From: an uncultured Clostridia bacterium
GTDB taxonomy: Bacteria; Bacillota; Clostridia; Christensenellales; Aristaeellaceae
Length of the DNA stretch: 32,559 nucleotides
Direction: 5' to 3'
NCBI GenBank assembly: GCA_945948915.1
Contig: CAMFCQ010000001.1
Coordinates: forward strand, 1-32,559
The position numbers and the translations under genes are program-made. Position 1 is the first letter of the stretch; the number at the start of each line of letters is the position of its first letter. Under the pieces are notes generated by a model. It saw nothing but the letters and a program-made list of their open reading frames with translations, had not been told where the DNA came from and searched no databases. Shown piece by piece: positions 24,192 through 32,559 of the stretch.

Positions 24192-25724
24192 CTATCTTTT
24201 CAAAATACGAAGTGCTTTACGAAAAATCCCACCGAACAGATTCTTCTCATACGAATTCATCGAGAAAAACCAACTCAATCCAACAAAAACCGCACTGTAT
24301 AGGACGACACCCGCCAGAAACGGCACCATACTTACTATGCTCAGCCTGACATTTACAATATAGTATCCGGCAATGATCATCAGCAGCGGAACCACGCTGA
24401 TCTTCCCAATGTTCTTCCAAAACCCCTTGATATCCAGGCCAATCTTGAAGCTATAGTAACCGTTCATGATGATGCCGTTGCCCACAATAAACGCAATGGC
24501 TGTACAGGATGCTGCGCCGATGATGCCAAACCTGGGGATGACCAGATAGGTAGAAACCACATTGATGACAGCAATCACCACATATAGAACTGACCGGAAT
24601 TGATGCTTGTTCTGCGCGACAATCGTTGAAAAAGCAATGCCCTGAATCAGCGGCACGGCAAGCGGAATCATGGTCAGAAGCGCAACATAATACGCATCCT
24701 CATATCCGGCTCCGGCCCACAATCTGATAAAACACTGTCCAAAGACAATATATCCGGACAGGATGAGCGAAACCACGTAATACTGGATTCTTCCGACTCG
24801 AATCAGCAATTCCGAGATTTCCTTCGTATTGTCGCTCTTCTGTGCGATCATCATGGCTTTAGGCGTAAACACGCTGCTGATGGAATGCGCCATATTCTGC
24901 AGCATGGCTGTAAATGTACCACCAATATTATAAACCGCAACCGCGGCAGCGCCTATTGTTGCACCAATGATGACCTTATCGGTTGCCCAATACAGCATAT
25001 CTGCGATCGAAGATAGGAAAACAAACGCGCTGAACTTCCAGATTTCCTTCAGCAAATGGACAGGCATATTCCTAAAACTCGGGTGCAGATTGAGCTTTTT
25101 TCTGCAATATGTGTATTGAACAATGCCGTTTACAACCTGAAAAGCGAAGCCGCCTACAGCCATACCAACAGAAGCATATCCGGCAAACAGGATGACCAGA
25201 TTCAAAATAGGTCCCAGAATTGTCCCAAATATACTCCAAATATTTGCAAAAACAAACTGTTCATAGGCAGAGACAATCGAAGAATACATGCTGATGGGTA
25301 TCGAAATGGCCATATGCGCAATCATGATGACCATCAGGCATTTGAGTCTCTCAAGTTCATTGTAGGACAGGCCTTTTGCAAAAAACGCATCAGCCTTGAC
25401 CACCAGAACAGCGCCCACCGCACAAATCAGCAAAGATAAGAAGCCGTAAATCAGCGTAAATAAGCCCATCAAGCCGCGGACTTCTTCTGTTTGGTTGTCG
25501 ATTCGGCGCTTTGTTGCATAACGAACGATTGCCGAACCCATACCAAAGCTCAACAACCCCAAATAACTTGTGACAGAGCTGGACAGCGAAAACAGGCCAT
25601 ACTCTGCCTGCCCCAATATATTCAGCATAATGGGGGTGTAGAACAACGGAATAACGCAGCTCAATCCCAAATTAAAATAAGAGAGCAAGACTCCCACTCT
25701 GCGCTGATTGACACTTTCTTTCAT
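24192..25724 (-). CDS. Wzx-type oligosaccharide flippase
   Basis: This 510-residue membrane protein has about 12-14 hydrophobic helices and the polysaccharide-biosynthesis flippase layout. It starts with NQRRVGVLLSYFNLGLSCVI, then YTPIMLNILGQAEYGLFSLS and a middle segment ADMLYWATDKVIIG. It would move the undecaprenyl-linked repeat unit to the outer face of the membrane. I use ATG 25724; a frame extending to TTG 25769 adds 15 residues without a ribosome-binding site. The site for ATG 25724 is weak (GGAG at 11 nt). Its presence points to a Wzx/Wzy-dependent pathway. Confidence 0.88.
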   Translation of the reverse strand: MKESVNQRRVGVLLSYFNLGLSCVIPLFYTPIMLNILGQAEYGLFSLSSSVTSYLGLLSFGMGSAIVRYATKRRIDNQTEEVRGLMGLFTLIYGFLSLLICAVGAVLVVKADAFFAKGLSYNELERLKCLMVIMIAHMAISIPISMYSSIVSAYEQFVFANIWSIFGTILGPILNLVILFAGYASVGMAVGGFAFQVVNGIVQYTYCRKKLNLHPSFRNMPVHLLKEIWKFSAFVFLSSIADMLYWATDKVIIGATIGAAAVAVYNIGGTFTAMLQNMAHSISSVFTPKAMMIAQKSDNTKEISELLIRVGRIQYYVVSLILSGYIVFGQCFIRLWAGAGYEDAYYVALLTMIPLAVPLIQGIAFSTIVAQNKHQFRSVLYVVIAVINVVSTYLVIPRFGIIGAASCTAIAFIVGNGIIMNGYYSFKIGLDIKGFWKNIGKISVVPLLMIIAGYYIVNVRLSIVSMVPFLAGVVLYSAVFVGLSWFFSMNSYEKNLFGGIFRKALRILKR

Positions 25725-25740
25725 GCTTACTTTGACTCCA

Positions 25741-25766
25741 GTGCAAAACGCACTCTCTATTTGCAC
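25741..25766 (-). promoter_or_regulatory. Intercistronic hairpin before the flippase gene
   Basis: GTGCAAA and TTTGCAC pair across a 12-nt loop in the 45-nt gap between the glycosyltransferase stop and the flippase ATG. There is no T tract, so it is unlikely to be a terminator. It may tune flippase expression; this is inferred. Confidence 0.4.
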
Positions 25767-25769
25767 CAA

Positions 25770-26849
25770 CTAATCAGACAGACGCCTAAGCCTTGATAGC
25801 AGGCGAACTAACACCCTCATAAAACTACACGCATGCAGCTTTTCATAGAATGCATACCCGTTCAGCGCACTGCGGCCCTTTCCCGCAACAACCAACCTGC
25901 TGCTCCTCTGTTCAAAGGCATTTTCGCATGTTCTCTTTGAATACCATGCGATGACCTGCTGATTAGACAATGTGTTTTCTATATCGGTTTTGATTTGTTT
26001 CCGGTTCTCTTTCTCTTTAAGCGAACGATAGATCATGTTCTCGATCGATTTTGCCCAATATGTATTCACATATTCAGTATCAAAATCGTAGCAGTCCCCA
26101 TACCAATCTTTATACATTCGATAGTTTTCCAGAATAATCCGAAAAAATTCTCTGCTGTATCTTCTGCTCAAGGAGTTCGGGATATCCACATAGTTATAGA
26201 AACATTGATCCATGGAATAAAAGCTCTCACAATACCGCAGATACCAGACAACAAATGGGCGGTCTTCCCATACGCGCCTTCCTTCATCAAACTCTATCTT
26301 GTGTTCGTTGATGATTTCCCGCTTGAAGGCTTTCGTACATGAAAAATCGTAGATAAAGTGTTCTTCATCTTTGCAAAGATTAAGCAGCGGCGGCAGGATC
26401 GTTGTCCGAATCTCGTCTCGGGTTAACAGACAATTCTTCTTAACCTGATGAAGATTCCTCGAAATTTCTCCGCTTGAGCTGACATACTTCCAGCCATAAT
26501 CGATCATGTCCGGCGCATGCGATTCAATGACTCTCACCAGCTCTTCGCACGCCACAGCATCGAGATAATCATCCGCATCCAGAAAGAGAATGTACCGTCC
26601 TTTTGCTGCAGCAATTCCGGCATTTCGAGCTGAAGATATTCCACCATTTGCCTTATGAACCGCATGTATATACTCATACTGCTCCGCATACGAATCCGCG
26701 ATTCTTCCTGATTGGTCCTTTGAGCCATCATCAACGATAATCAGTTCTATCCTTTTTTCTGTTTGGCTGAGAATGCTGCTGATTGCCCTTTCAACAAACT
26801 GTTCACCATTATAAACAGGAATAATTACAGAAATCAATATGTTATCCAT
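25770..26849 (-). CDS. GT2 family glycosyltransferase
   Basis: This 359-residue enzyme is longer than its GT2 neighbours. It starts ILISVIIPVYNGEQ, has VDDGSKD at 39-45 and metal-binding DAD at 91-93. An acceptor-side FSCTKAFKREII segment and WEDRPF, in place of the usual D-E-D, follow. The C-terminal 130 residues are rich in aromatic and charged residues. The ATG at 26849 follows GAGG at 8 nt; a frame to 26876 would overlap the upstream gene and is not favoured. Sugar specificity is unknown. Confidence 0.88.
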   Translation of the reverse strand: MDNILISVIIPVYNGEQFVERAISSILSQTEKRIELIIVDDGSKDQSGRIADSYAEQYEYIHAVHKANGGISSARNAGIAAAKGRYILFLDADDYLDAVACEELVRVIESHAPDMIDYGWKYVSSSGEISRNLHQVKKNCLLTRDEIRTTILPPLLNLCKDEEHFIYDFSCTKAFKREIINEHKIEFDEGRRVWEDRPFVVWYLRYCESFYSMDQCFYNYVDIPNSLSRRYSREFFRIILENYRMYKDWYGDCYDFDTEYVNTYWAKSIENMIYRSLKEKENRKQIKTDIENTLSNQQVIAWYSKRTCENAFEQRSSRLVVAGKGRSALNGYAFYEKLHACSFMRVLVRLLSRLRRLSD

Positions 26850-26859
26850 CGTTCTGTCC

Positions 26860-27840
26860 TCAAACGCCAATCCCAAGCCGATTCCTGATGCTCGCCGTCA
26901 ATCCGGGCGCGCAAAGGAACAGGCGGTACCAAATCTTATACTTCAGATTCAGCTCCAGCTTCTGCCATTTCACAGGCTCGATCTGATCAAGCTTCTCTCG
27001 AATCATATCAAGCGCATGCGATTTTTCTTCGCCGCAGAGCTGCCTGAGCACACATTGCCAATGATACAGGCACTCAAGCACCGCGTTCTGTCGCGTTAAG
27101 TCCGCTAACTCCGGGTATTTCTGCAAATCCTGCATCCGCCGGTATCGCGCTTCCAGCCCATCCAATCGCTTGAGGGAATACCCCTCTCCCATGATGCCCG
27201 ACGCGCGCTGCAGATAATGATACAGGGAGCGTTTGATCACAACCATGCGCTCCATGCGTTCCAGCACCTGATATGTCCAGAAATCGTCCTCATGGCACTT
27301 GCCAACCTCAAAGTCGATTCCTTCGATGACCGCTCTTCGGTACAGCTTATTCCACACCGTCTGGTAGACGCCCTTTTCCAGGACCAGACGGCGAAGCGCT
27401 TCGATCCTGTCCAGGCAGACGCATTCTTCCTCGCAGCTCCGCTCCCGCAGAACCTGACCGCCTTCATCTGTCAGCAGCACGCCGCACTCCGCAATGTCGG
27501 CCTGCGCATCATTCAATACCCGATAGAGGGCTTCTATATACTGCAAATCAACGTCGTCATCGCTGTCCACGAAGGCCACAAACGCCCCCGCCGCCATCCG
27601 CAGTCCGGCGTTGCGCGCGTCGGAAAGACCGCCATTTTCCTTGTGGATCACGCGGATCCGGCTGTCCCGCTTTGCCCATTCGTCGCACATCTGCGGGCAG
27701 CGATCCGGCGAGCCGTCGTCCACCAGGATGATGTCCAGATTCGTGTAGGTCTGCTGAGCAATCGAAGAAATGCACCGATCAAGATATGCCTCGACCTTAT
27801 AGGCTGGCACGATAACACTGATCAAAGGCCAATTCTCCAT
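26860..27840 (-). CDS. GT2 family glycosyltransferase
   Basis: This 326-residue enzyme has ISVIVPAYKVEAYL at the start, VDDGSPD at 40-46 and the metal-binding DSD at 92-94, followed by a run of aspartates. WNKLYRRAVIEG and the ECHEDDFW-type KCHEDDFWTY segment form the acceptor side. AAAGGAG precedes the ATG. It lies 12 nt after the upstream GT2 gene. Its GC content seems higher than that of the flippase next door, which may reflect mosaic assembly of the operon. Confidence 0.9.
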   Translation of the reverse strand: MENWPLISVIVPAYKVEAYLDRCISSIAQQTYTNLDIILVDDGSPDRCPQMCDEWAKRDSRIRVIHKENGGLSDARNAGLRMAAGAFVAFVDSDDDVDLQYIEALYRVLNDAQADIAECGVLLTDEGGQVLRERSCEEECVCLDRIEALRRLVLEKGVYQTVWNKLYRRAVIEGIDFEVGKCHEDDFWTYQVLERMERMVVIKRSLYHYLQRASGIMGEGYSLKRLDGLEARYRRMQDLQKYPELADLTRQNAVLECLYHWQCVLRQLCGEEKSHALDMIREKLDQIEPVKWQKLELNLKYKIWYRLFLCAPGLTASIRNRLGIGV

Positions 27841-27852
27841 TGCTACTCTCCT

Positions 27853-28833
27853 TTAAGCATAGACGTTCTTCTGAAAATAACGACAATAGATGCCGTAAAT
27901 TGGCTTATAAACAAACGGAACATGGAGAATCATCCTCGCCATCATTGCCCTCTTTTTTCCAAGCAGGTAAAAGGATTCTCTCTCATCCTTCAGCAAATCG
28001 CGGACTTTTAGCAGATCCTCCCGATACTCTGCTCCTGCAAACATCAACGCATGATAAGTATTGATACAGGTATTGACGTATGCTTTCTGGGCATCATCCT
28101 GGATATCCTCAGTCGAATGCTTTCGAATGATTTCTTTTACCCTGATGGGATCATAGATTCTATGGTCATTGAGTTTCGCCCGTGAGGCAGAGGTGTTGCG
28201 AACAATATAATGGTATGGACACCAATCATGAAAGACAGTCTGCCCTGCATTCGAAAACAGATAGTAATTCATCAGCAAATCTTCATTGATTCTGATGCTT
28301 CTGTCCATGACCTCTGTATGTAACAAGCTGTGGAACAATTTCTTGTGAAAGAGCTTGTTACACAGACCCGGCTCGACAAGTGAGCCGGACAACAACTCCT
28401 TTAGACCTGTTGTTTTGTCATGCCTTACAAGACAGCCTGTGTTGTGAAAGCAGTTGATTCGACCGTCTGCAAAAACCATCTGATATCCGCAATGAGATAT
28501 GTCCGCCCCATATATCACTGCATTCTTCAAAAGCAGCTCATACATATCCGGCTCAATCTCATCATCGCCATCAACAAAACCTATCCATTCGCCGGAAGCA
28601 TGCCTGACGCCTTCGAGCCGCGCTGAAGTTACTCCACCGTTTTCTTTATATAGCGGCACAATTCTCTCATCTGTTTCCGCCAGTTCCTCAATAATCCTTC
28701 GACTGTCATCCGTCGATCCATCATCAACCAGAATAATCTCCAGATCCCGATGAGTCTGCGCAGCAATGCTGCTCACGCATCTTTTCAACTCCCTTTGAAG
28801 ATTATAAACAGGTACAATTACAGATATTTTCAT
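27853..28833 (-). CDS. GT2 family glycosyltransferase with DGD motif
   Basis: This 326-residue enzyme starts KISVIVPVYNLQ, has VDDGSTDD at 36-43 and a DGD at 88-90 where neighbours have DSD or DAD. LCNKLFHKKLF and NEDLLMNYYLF follow. DGD still keeps the two metal-binding acids, so activity is expected. The ATG overlaps the stop of the broken acetyltransferase gene (ATGA at 28830-28833), so its translation may depend on reading of that damaged gene. Specificity is unknown. Confidence 0.9.
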   Translation of the reverse strand: MKISVIVPVYNLQRELKRCVSSIAAQTHRDLEIILVDDGSTDDSRRIIEELAETDERIVPLYKENGGVTSARLEGVRHASGEWIGFVDGDDEIEPDMYELLLKNAVIYGADISHCGYQMVFADGRINCFHNTGCLVRHDKTTGLKELLSGSLVEPGLCNKLFHKKLFHSLLHTEVMDRSIRINEDLLMNYYLFSNAGQTVFHDWCPYHYIVRNTSASRAKLNDHRIYDPIRVKEIIRKHSTEDIQDDAQKAYVNTCINTYHALMFAGAEYREDLLKVRDLLKDERESFYLLGKKRAMMARMILHVPFVYKPIYGIYCRYFQKNVYA

Positions 28834-29425
28834 GCTTCATCCTTATTCATCAGTATGCGGTTTCTGCCGCCGACAATCACCATATTCGCAGGAACATCCT
28901 TTGTTACGACCGTTCCCGCACCAATCACCGAATGATCTTCAATGTGAATACCGCCAATAACAATTGCACCAGCATATATTGTCACATGGTCGCCGATAAT
29001 TGGCAGATCATTTCCATCAATACTCCTTCCTCGCCCAATTGTTACATTCTGATAAACCGTACAGTTTTCACCATCGAATGACAAAAAACAATCGTCGAAT
29101 AACCATGATATATCAGTAGGCCTCCGCCAATCTGTCCTGTCGATGCACTTATTTCCAGGCTGTCAAGCGGACGGTATGTCCATCGGACAAAGGCATATTT
29201 GATCACAGATTCTATATGCACCCGTACGAAATACTGCCTTCTGAATACCACATTGCTCAGCATAGCTTCATGCAGCGCAATGAGGCCCTTCTTTCCGCTC
29301 AACCTCACCAGATCCGCATCAATCTGTTATCAGGTTTTCATCGACAACGAACAATAGACGAGAATTGCAGGAAGCGAACGCCAAATGATCAGAATACGAA
29401 TCAATCCACATCCAACGCTCATCAT
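28830..29425 (-). pseudogene. Serine-acetyltransferase-like hexapeptide protein, broken
   Basis: The pieces together resemble a roughly 198-codon left-handed beta-helix acetyltransferase of capsule clusters. The start at 29425 (ATGA overlap with the upstream GT4 stop) gives MMSVGCGLIRILIIWRSLPA and 11 more residues. Then tandem in-frame stops TGA TAA occur at 29332-29327. The same frame continues with QIDADLVRLSGKKGLIALHE up to the T6 run at about 29084-29079. There the continuation moves to another frame (FDGENCTVYQNVTIGRG, then the hexapeptide repeats IIGDHVTIYAG, IGGIHIEDHSVIGAG and TVVTKDVPANMVIVGG). One extra T in the run would restore the frame. At least two lesions argue for a real pseudogene, although assembly error at the T run is possible. 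Confidence 0.8.
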
Positions 29426-30540
29426 GCTCTCGCCAACCGCTCCATCATTTCTTCTACTGCTCGCACCGTATTCTCCGTGCTGAACGCCTTCCCGCGCTCT
29501 TTCGCCTTTTCACGGTAATGCTGAAGCAGCTCTGTGTCATCAAGCAGACGCTTGATTCCCTGATACAGCGCTTCCTCATTGTTCTGCGTCACGATGCCCC
29601 ACTCGTTGCCTTCGCCCAGCATCTCCCGCATGCCGGAGACCTCGACCGTGCAAACCGGCGTCCCGACGATCAAAGCCTCGGTTGCCGCGGTGGAAAAGCC
29701 CTCTGCCGTGGATGCGCAGACAAACAGGTCGCATTTCGCCACATATTTGTACGGATTGGTCTGGTATCCCAAAAGGGTAAACGTGCTTTCCAGATGATGC
29801 TCCGCAAGATAGGCTTCGATCTTCTCCTTCTCGGGACCGATGCCCAGCACATAGCTGTGCACGGGATACCCTTCGTCCCGGAGACGCTTATGAATCCTCG
29901 CCAGCTTATCGAAGCCCTTCACCGGCATCAGCTTGCCGACGCCGCAGAGCCGAATCTCTCCCTCAGAAAACACGTTCGCCTCAACCGGCTCATCCTTCAG
30001 CGCCAGAATCTGATCCGTCTCATTGGTATTGTACAGCACCTCTGCCCGTTCTAGCATCGGGTAAATCGAAAGGAAATCCTCCTTCACCGTTTGTGAGACA
30101 CAGATCGTCTGATCAAAGCGCCGATAGCATGCTGCGGATTCCCTGTAACTGCGGAATGCCCTGGCTGCCTGCTTTTTTGTGTGCTGTTCCACATGAATCC
30201 ACGACACCAGCTTCGTCGTTCGGTCCGCACATCCGCTGACAATCCTGGCGGACGGTCCTTCCAGATACGACACCTCGATATCGTAATGCTCTTTTACAAA
30301 CAGTTTGTGCAGCAGCCGGGGAGAGAACAGCTTCATCACATGGCTGTTGCCTGGAAATGACTTGGGGAAAACCGCATGATAATGCACGTCCGGCTTCAGG
30401 AATTGCTCGTTGACGCCGCCGAAGAGCGCAATCACCGTGATATCGAATCGTCTTCGATCCAGATGATTGACCAGATTCACCAGCACCTTTTCCGCGCCGC
30501 CATGACCCAGATCATGGATCATGAACAGGATTCGAATCAT
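29422..30540 (-). CDS. GT4 family glycosyltransferase
   Basis: This 372-residue GT-B enzyme has the N-terminal acceptor-side HDLGHGGAEKVLVNLVNHL motif near 8-26. The C-terminal donor domain includes GVGKLMPVKGFDKL near 203-216 and the catalytic-type CASTAEGFSTAATEALIVGTPV near 281-302, where the E-x7-E pattern is intact. It would add a sugar to the repeat unit with retention of configuration. I start at ATG 30540, 5 nt after AAGGAGG; an in-frame start at 30558 overlaps the upstream gene. Its stop overlaps the start of the broken acetyltransferase. Confidence 0.9.
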   Translation of the reverse strand: MIRILFMIHDLGHGGAEKVLVNLVNHLDRRRFDITVIALFGGVNEQFLKPDVHYHAVFPKSFPGNSHVMKLFSPRLLHKLFVKEHYDIEVSYLEGPSARIVSGCADRTTKLVSWIHVEQHTKKQAARAFRSYRESAACYRRFDQTICVSQTVKEDFLSIYPMLERAEVLYNTNETDQILALKDEPVEANVFSEGEIRLCGVGKLMPVKGFDKLARIHKRLRDEGYPVHSYVLGIGPEKEKIEAYLAEHHLESTFTLLGYQTNPYKYVAKCDLFVCASTAEGFSTAATEALIVGTPVCTVEVSGMREMLGEGNEWGIVTQNNEEALYQGIKRLLDDTELLQHYREKAKERGKAFSTENTVRAVEEMMERLARA

Positions 30541-30554
30541 GTGCGCCTCCTTCA

Positions 30555-31448
30555 TCATTTTTGTACTTTATATCGAATATAGAGCGAAAGCAGGAAGCCA
30601 AACGGAAGAGCCAGCAACGCCAGCGCAGGCTGCGGCGACTCCTTCACAGCCCGCATGATGTCACCCGCCAGGATGCAGCTGGACACCAGATGGATCGAAT
30701 GACGCAGCCGGAACTTCAGGGACGTTCCGGGAAAGCTGAGATAGAGCTTGCGAATCTCCGCAAAGCTGTTCGGGCTGCTGCGATACTGCCAGAGCATCGA
30801 ATTACTCATGCCGGTGGGCTGATAGTCCACAAAGCGCAGGTTTTCATTGAGCACAAGGAAATCGTACTCCCGGCTGATCTGCAGATGCAGATAATGCGGA
30901 TTGAAGTTTCTTTCGCCCGGGAACACCTTCATCGGCGCAAAGCGCTTGTAGAGCGCCGTTCTGACCACATTGGTGCGGTCTCCGTTGACAATCGGATACT
31001 TTCCCGTCAGCAGATCGATCAGGTTGACGGTCCTTTGCTGCGGCAGCGGATCGCCGATCACATGCCCATTCAGGTCGTAATCCAGACCGACGATACCTGC
31101 AACCTCGTCCGATCCGTTTTCATCCCAAAACCGCAGAATCGTCTCGACCGCCCGATCCGGCATAAAGTCGTCCGAGTCAATGCATACGCACAGCTCGGTT
31201 TCGATGTGTGCAATCGCTTCGTTGTATGCCGTGTGCAGGCCGCCATTTTCCTTGTAGAGATACTGAATCTCAAAATCCCGCGTCTCTTCCTGCCATCTTT
31301 CAGCCTGCGCCCGCGTATCGTCCGTTGAGCCATCGTCAACAATCATCCAGATGAAATCCTTGCACGTCTGCCGCTTCATGCTCTCATAGCAGCGGGCGAG
31401 CAGCTGCACCCGATTATACGCCGGTGTAAACACCGTCAGTCTCACCAT
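30555..31448 (-). CDS. GT2 family glycosyltransferase
   Basis: This 297-residue enzyme begins RLTVFTPAYNRVQLLARCYE, has VDDGSTDD at 37-44, the GGLHTAYNEA segment near 69-78 and metal-binding DSD at 91-93. Its tail ends in a hydrophobic stretch (ALALLALPFGFLLSLYI), probably a membrane-associated helix. This sets it apart from the other GT2 members here and places it in a different subfamily. ATG 31448 follows GAGG at 6 nt; the longer frame to 31535 overlaps the upstream gene. It lies 2 nt after that gene. Confidence 0.9.
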   Translation of the reverse strand: MVRLTVFTPAYNRVQLLARCYESMKRQTCKDFIWMIVDDGSTDDTRAQAERWQEETRDFEIQYLYKENGGLHTAYNEAIAHIETELCVCIDSDDFMPDRAVETILRFWDENGSDEVAGIVGLDYDLNGHVIGDPLPQQRTVNLIDLLTGKYPIVNGDRTNVVRTALYKRFAPMKVFPGERNFNPHYLHLQISREYDFLVLNENLRFVDYQPTGMSNSMLWQYRSSPNSFAEIRKLYLSFPGTSLKFRLRHSIHLVSSCILAGDIMRAVKESPQPALALLALPFGFLLSLYIRYKVQK

Positions 31449-31450
31449 AG

Positions 31451-32434
31451 TCAGCCTCTTTTTCTTCCAAACAGCATTCGAATCAGCCTGCAGGTGGCCC
31501 GATATCCCAGCACACTGCAGCTCAGATGCAGACACAGCAGCTTTTTATTGCCATGATGATATTTCAGAATCCCCTGATGCGGCGCGAGCTGCGCGATGCA
31601 GTCCTTCTGCACATGCTCAGCCTGCGCCTGCACCATAAAGAAGGTTCCAAATTGGAACGCCGTATAGGCAAGAAGCGCCTGTTTTTCTGCGCCTTCCGCC
31701 TGCTGCGCCATCTCGATGCACTTCAGAATGTTATTCTTCAGATCACTGCACTTTTTGTCATTGATCGTATGCCGAATCGAGCTGCTGCGCTGCCTGTAGC
31801 TGTACAGCTGTTCTGCGATATAATCAAACGATTCCGCTTTCAGCAACAGGCGCGCGCACCAGTCAATGTCTTCAGAATAAATTCCTCTGCAAAACAGCAG
31901 TTCTTCATTCAGCAGGCTCCGCTTAACCATTTTATTCCAAGAACAAGCAATATACAGACTATGATTGATCATATATTCCAATTGATCTCGTTTTGTTGAA
32001 AGCAAAGGCATATCAAGTTTCTCTGAGAAATAAGGCTTTTCTTGTCTTCCATCTTCACTAAACTTGGTGAAAGAAAAACTCGTCACATCTGCATTGGTTA
32101 TCTTCGCACGCGCAACAAGTCGAGATATAACGTTCTCATTTCTCAACAAGTCGTCGCTGTCAAGAAACAGGATATACTCTCCAGATGCATAAGCCATTCC
32201 CCTATTTCTCGCCTCAGATAGCCCTCTGTTCTCCTGATGAATAACAATAATCCGTTTATCCTTCGCTGAATACTGGTCGCAGATTCGGGATGAGCCATCC
32301 GTCGATCCATCATCAATCAGTATAAGCTCCAAGCTTGAATATGTCTGATTCAAAACGCTTTCCACGCATTCTGATAAATACTTCTCCACCTGATACACCG
32401 GAACAACGATACTAACTCTGATCCTCTCTGTCAT
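31451..32434 (-). CDS. GT2 family glycosyltransferase
   Basis: This 327-residue enzyme has VSIVVPVYQVEKYL, IDDGSTDG at 40-47 and metal-binding DSD at 92-94. CSWNKMVKRSLLNEE and the SEDIDWCARLL segment mark the acceptor side. It begins one base after the stop of a gene that enters from the right edge (TGATATG), so it is part of the same transcript and translation is probably coupled. Sugar specificity is unknown. Confidence 0.9.
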   Translation of the reverse strand: MTERIRVSIVVPVYQVEKYLSECVESVLNQTYSSLELILIDDGSTDGSSRICDQYSAKDKRIIVIHQENRGLSEARNRGMAYASGEYILFLDSDDLLRNENVISRLVARAKITNADVTSFSFTKFSEDGRQEKPYFSEKLDMPLLSTKRDQLEYMINHSLYIACSWNKMVKRSLLNEELLFCRGIYSEDIDWCARLLLKAESFDYIAEQLYSYRQRSSSIRHTINDKKCSDLKNNILKCIEMAQQAEGAEKQALLAYTAFQFGTFFMVQAQAEHVQKDCIAQLAPHQGILKYHHGNKKLLCLHLSCSVLGYRATCRLIRMLFGRKRG

Positions 32435-32435
32435 A

Positions 32436-32559
32436 TCAGATAATCCCCCAGGTAAAACGCATCTGTAAGTAATAGAAGATCACATAGCACACGATGGCCA
32501 GCGAGCGCATCTGCTTTCCGAAAACATGCTTGAATTCCCACGGCAGCAGTATGCCATTT
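32436..32559 (-). CDS. C-terminal end of a membrane protein, cut by the window edge
   Basis: A frame open from the right edge ends with TGA at 32438-32436. The 40 visible residues read NGILLPWEFKHVFGKQMRSL followed by a hydrophobic segment AIVCYVIFYYLQMRF and a short tail. This looks like the last membrane helix of a polytopic protein. In this position a polymerase of the Wzy or EpsG type would be expected, but the fragment is too short to tell. Confidence 0.55.
   Translation of the reverse strand, partial: NGILLPWEFKHVFGKQMRSLAIVCYVIFYYLQMRFTWGII

Noticed and set aside
29079-29084. Programmed -1 frameshift at the T6 run of the acetyltransferase
   Set aside because: The run does not form a good X XXY YYZ heptamer in the reading frame, and the upstream TGA TAA pair already breaks the gene.

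Overview
The window looks like a chromosomal segment from a GC-rich member of the Firmicutes, probably a gut or rumen Clostridia-type anaerobe. This is inference from AGGAGG ribosome-binding sites, a cobalamin riboswitch with an intrinsic terminator, sigma-A-like promoters, AraC-controlled sugar uptake and a large surface-glycan operon. No rRNA, tRNA, CRISPR array, transposase or phage gene was seen. The left half (about 1-17,800) appears clearly GC-richer than the glycan operon on the right; the region around 22-29 kb is the most AT-rich, which suggests that part was acquired separately.

Left part, corrinoid uptake (1-3,201, minus strand). A promoter, a complete cobalamin riboswitch and a terminator-type expression platform precede a three-gene importer: binding protein, permease and ATPase. 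The riboswitch is what identifies the substrate as a corrinoid rather than an iron siderophore. The start of another gene may run off the left edge.

Central part, carbohydrate uptake and handling (3,216-13,512). A divergent promoter region holding a direct repeat separates an AraGHF-type pentose importer (plus strand) from an aldose 1-epimerase and a large DUF5107/TPR protein (minus strand). Past the importer lie an AraC-family regulator and a carbohydrate-esterase-like alpha/beta hydrolase. Together they suggest use of hemicellulose side chains such as arabinose and acetyl groups. The hydrolase gene is flanked by two inverted copies of a 73-nt structured repeat. One copy sits inside a 195-bp MITE-like element with terminal inverted repeats and a possible 3-bp target duplication. 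This is the most unusual signal in the window.

Then comes a single ABC exporter with its own promoter (13,632-15,520).

Right part, surface-polysaccharide operon (32,559 to 15,582, minus strand, running off the right edge). Genes are packed with ATGA overlaps or very short gaps. They encode seven GT2 glycosyltransferases, a GT4, a GT61-like enzyme, a capsule-synthesis (GT32-like) transferase, a Wzx-type flippase, a pyruvyl transferase, an O-acyltransferase and a broken serine-acetyltransferase-like gene. The operon ends with a membrane-anchored metallophosphoesterase and a PF14907-type nucleotidyltransferase before a strong terminator. The product is probably an exported acidic, pyruvylated and acylated glycan. 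The initiating phosphoglycosyltransferase and chain-length control are not in view; a membrane-protein tail at the right edge could belong to the polymerase.
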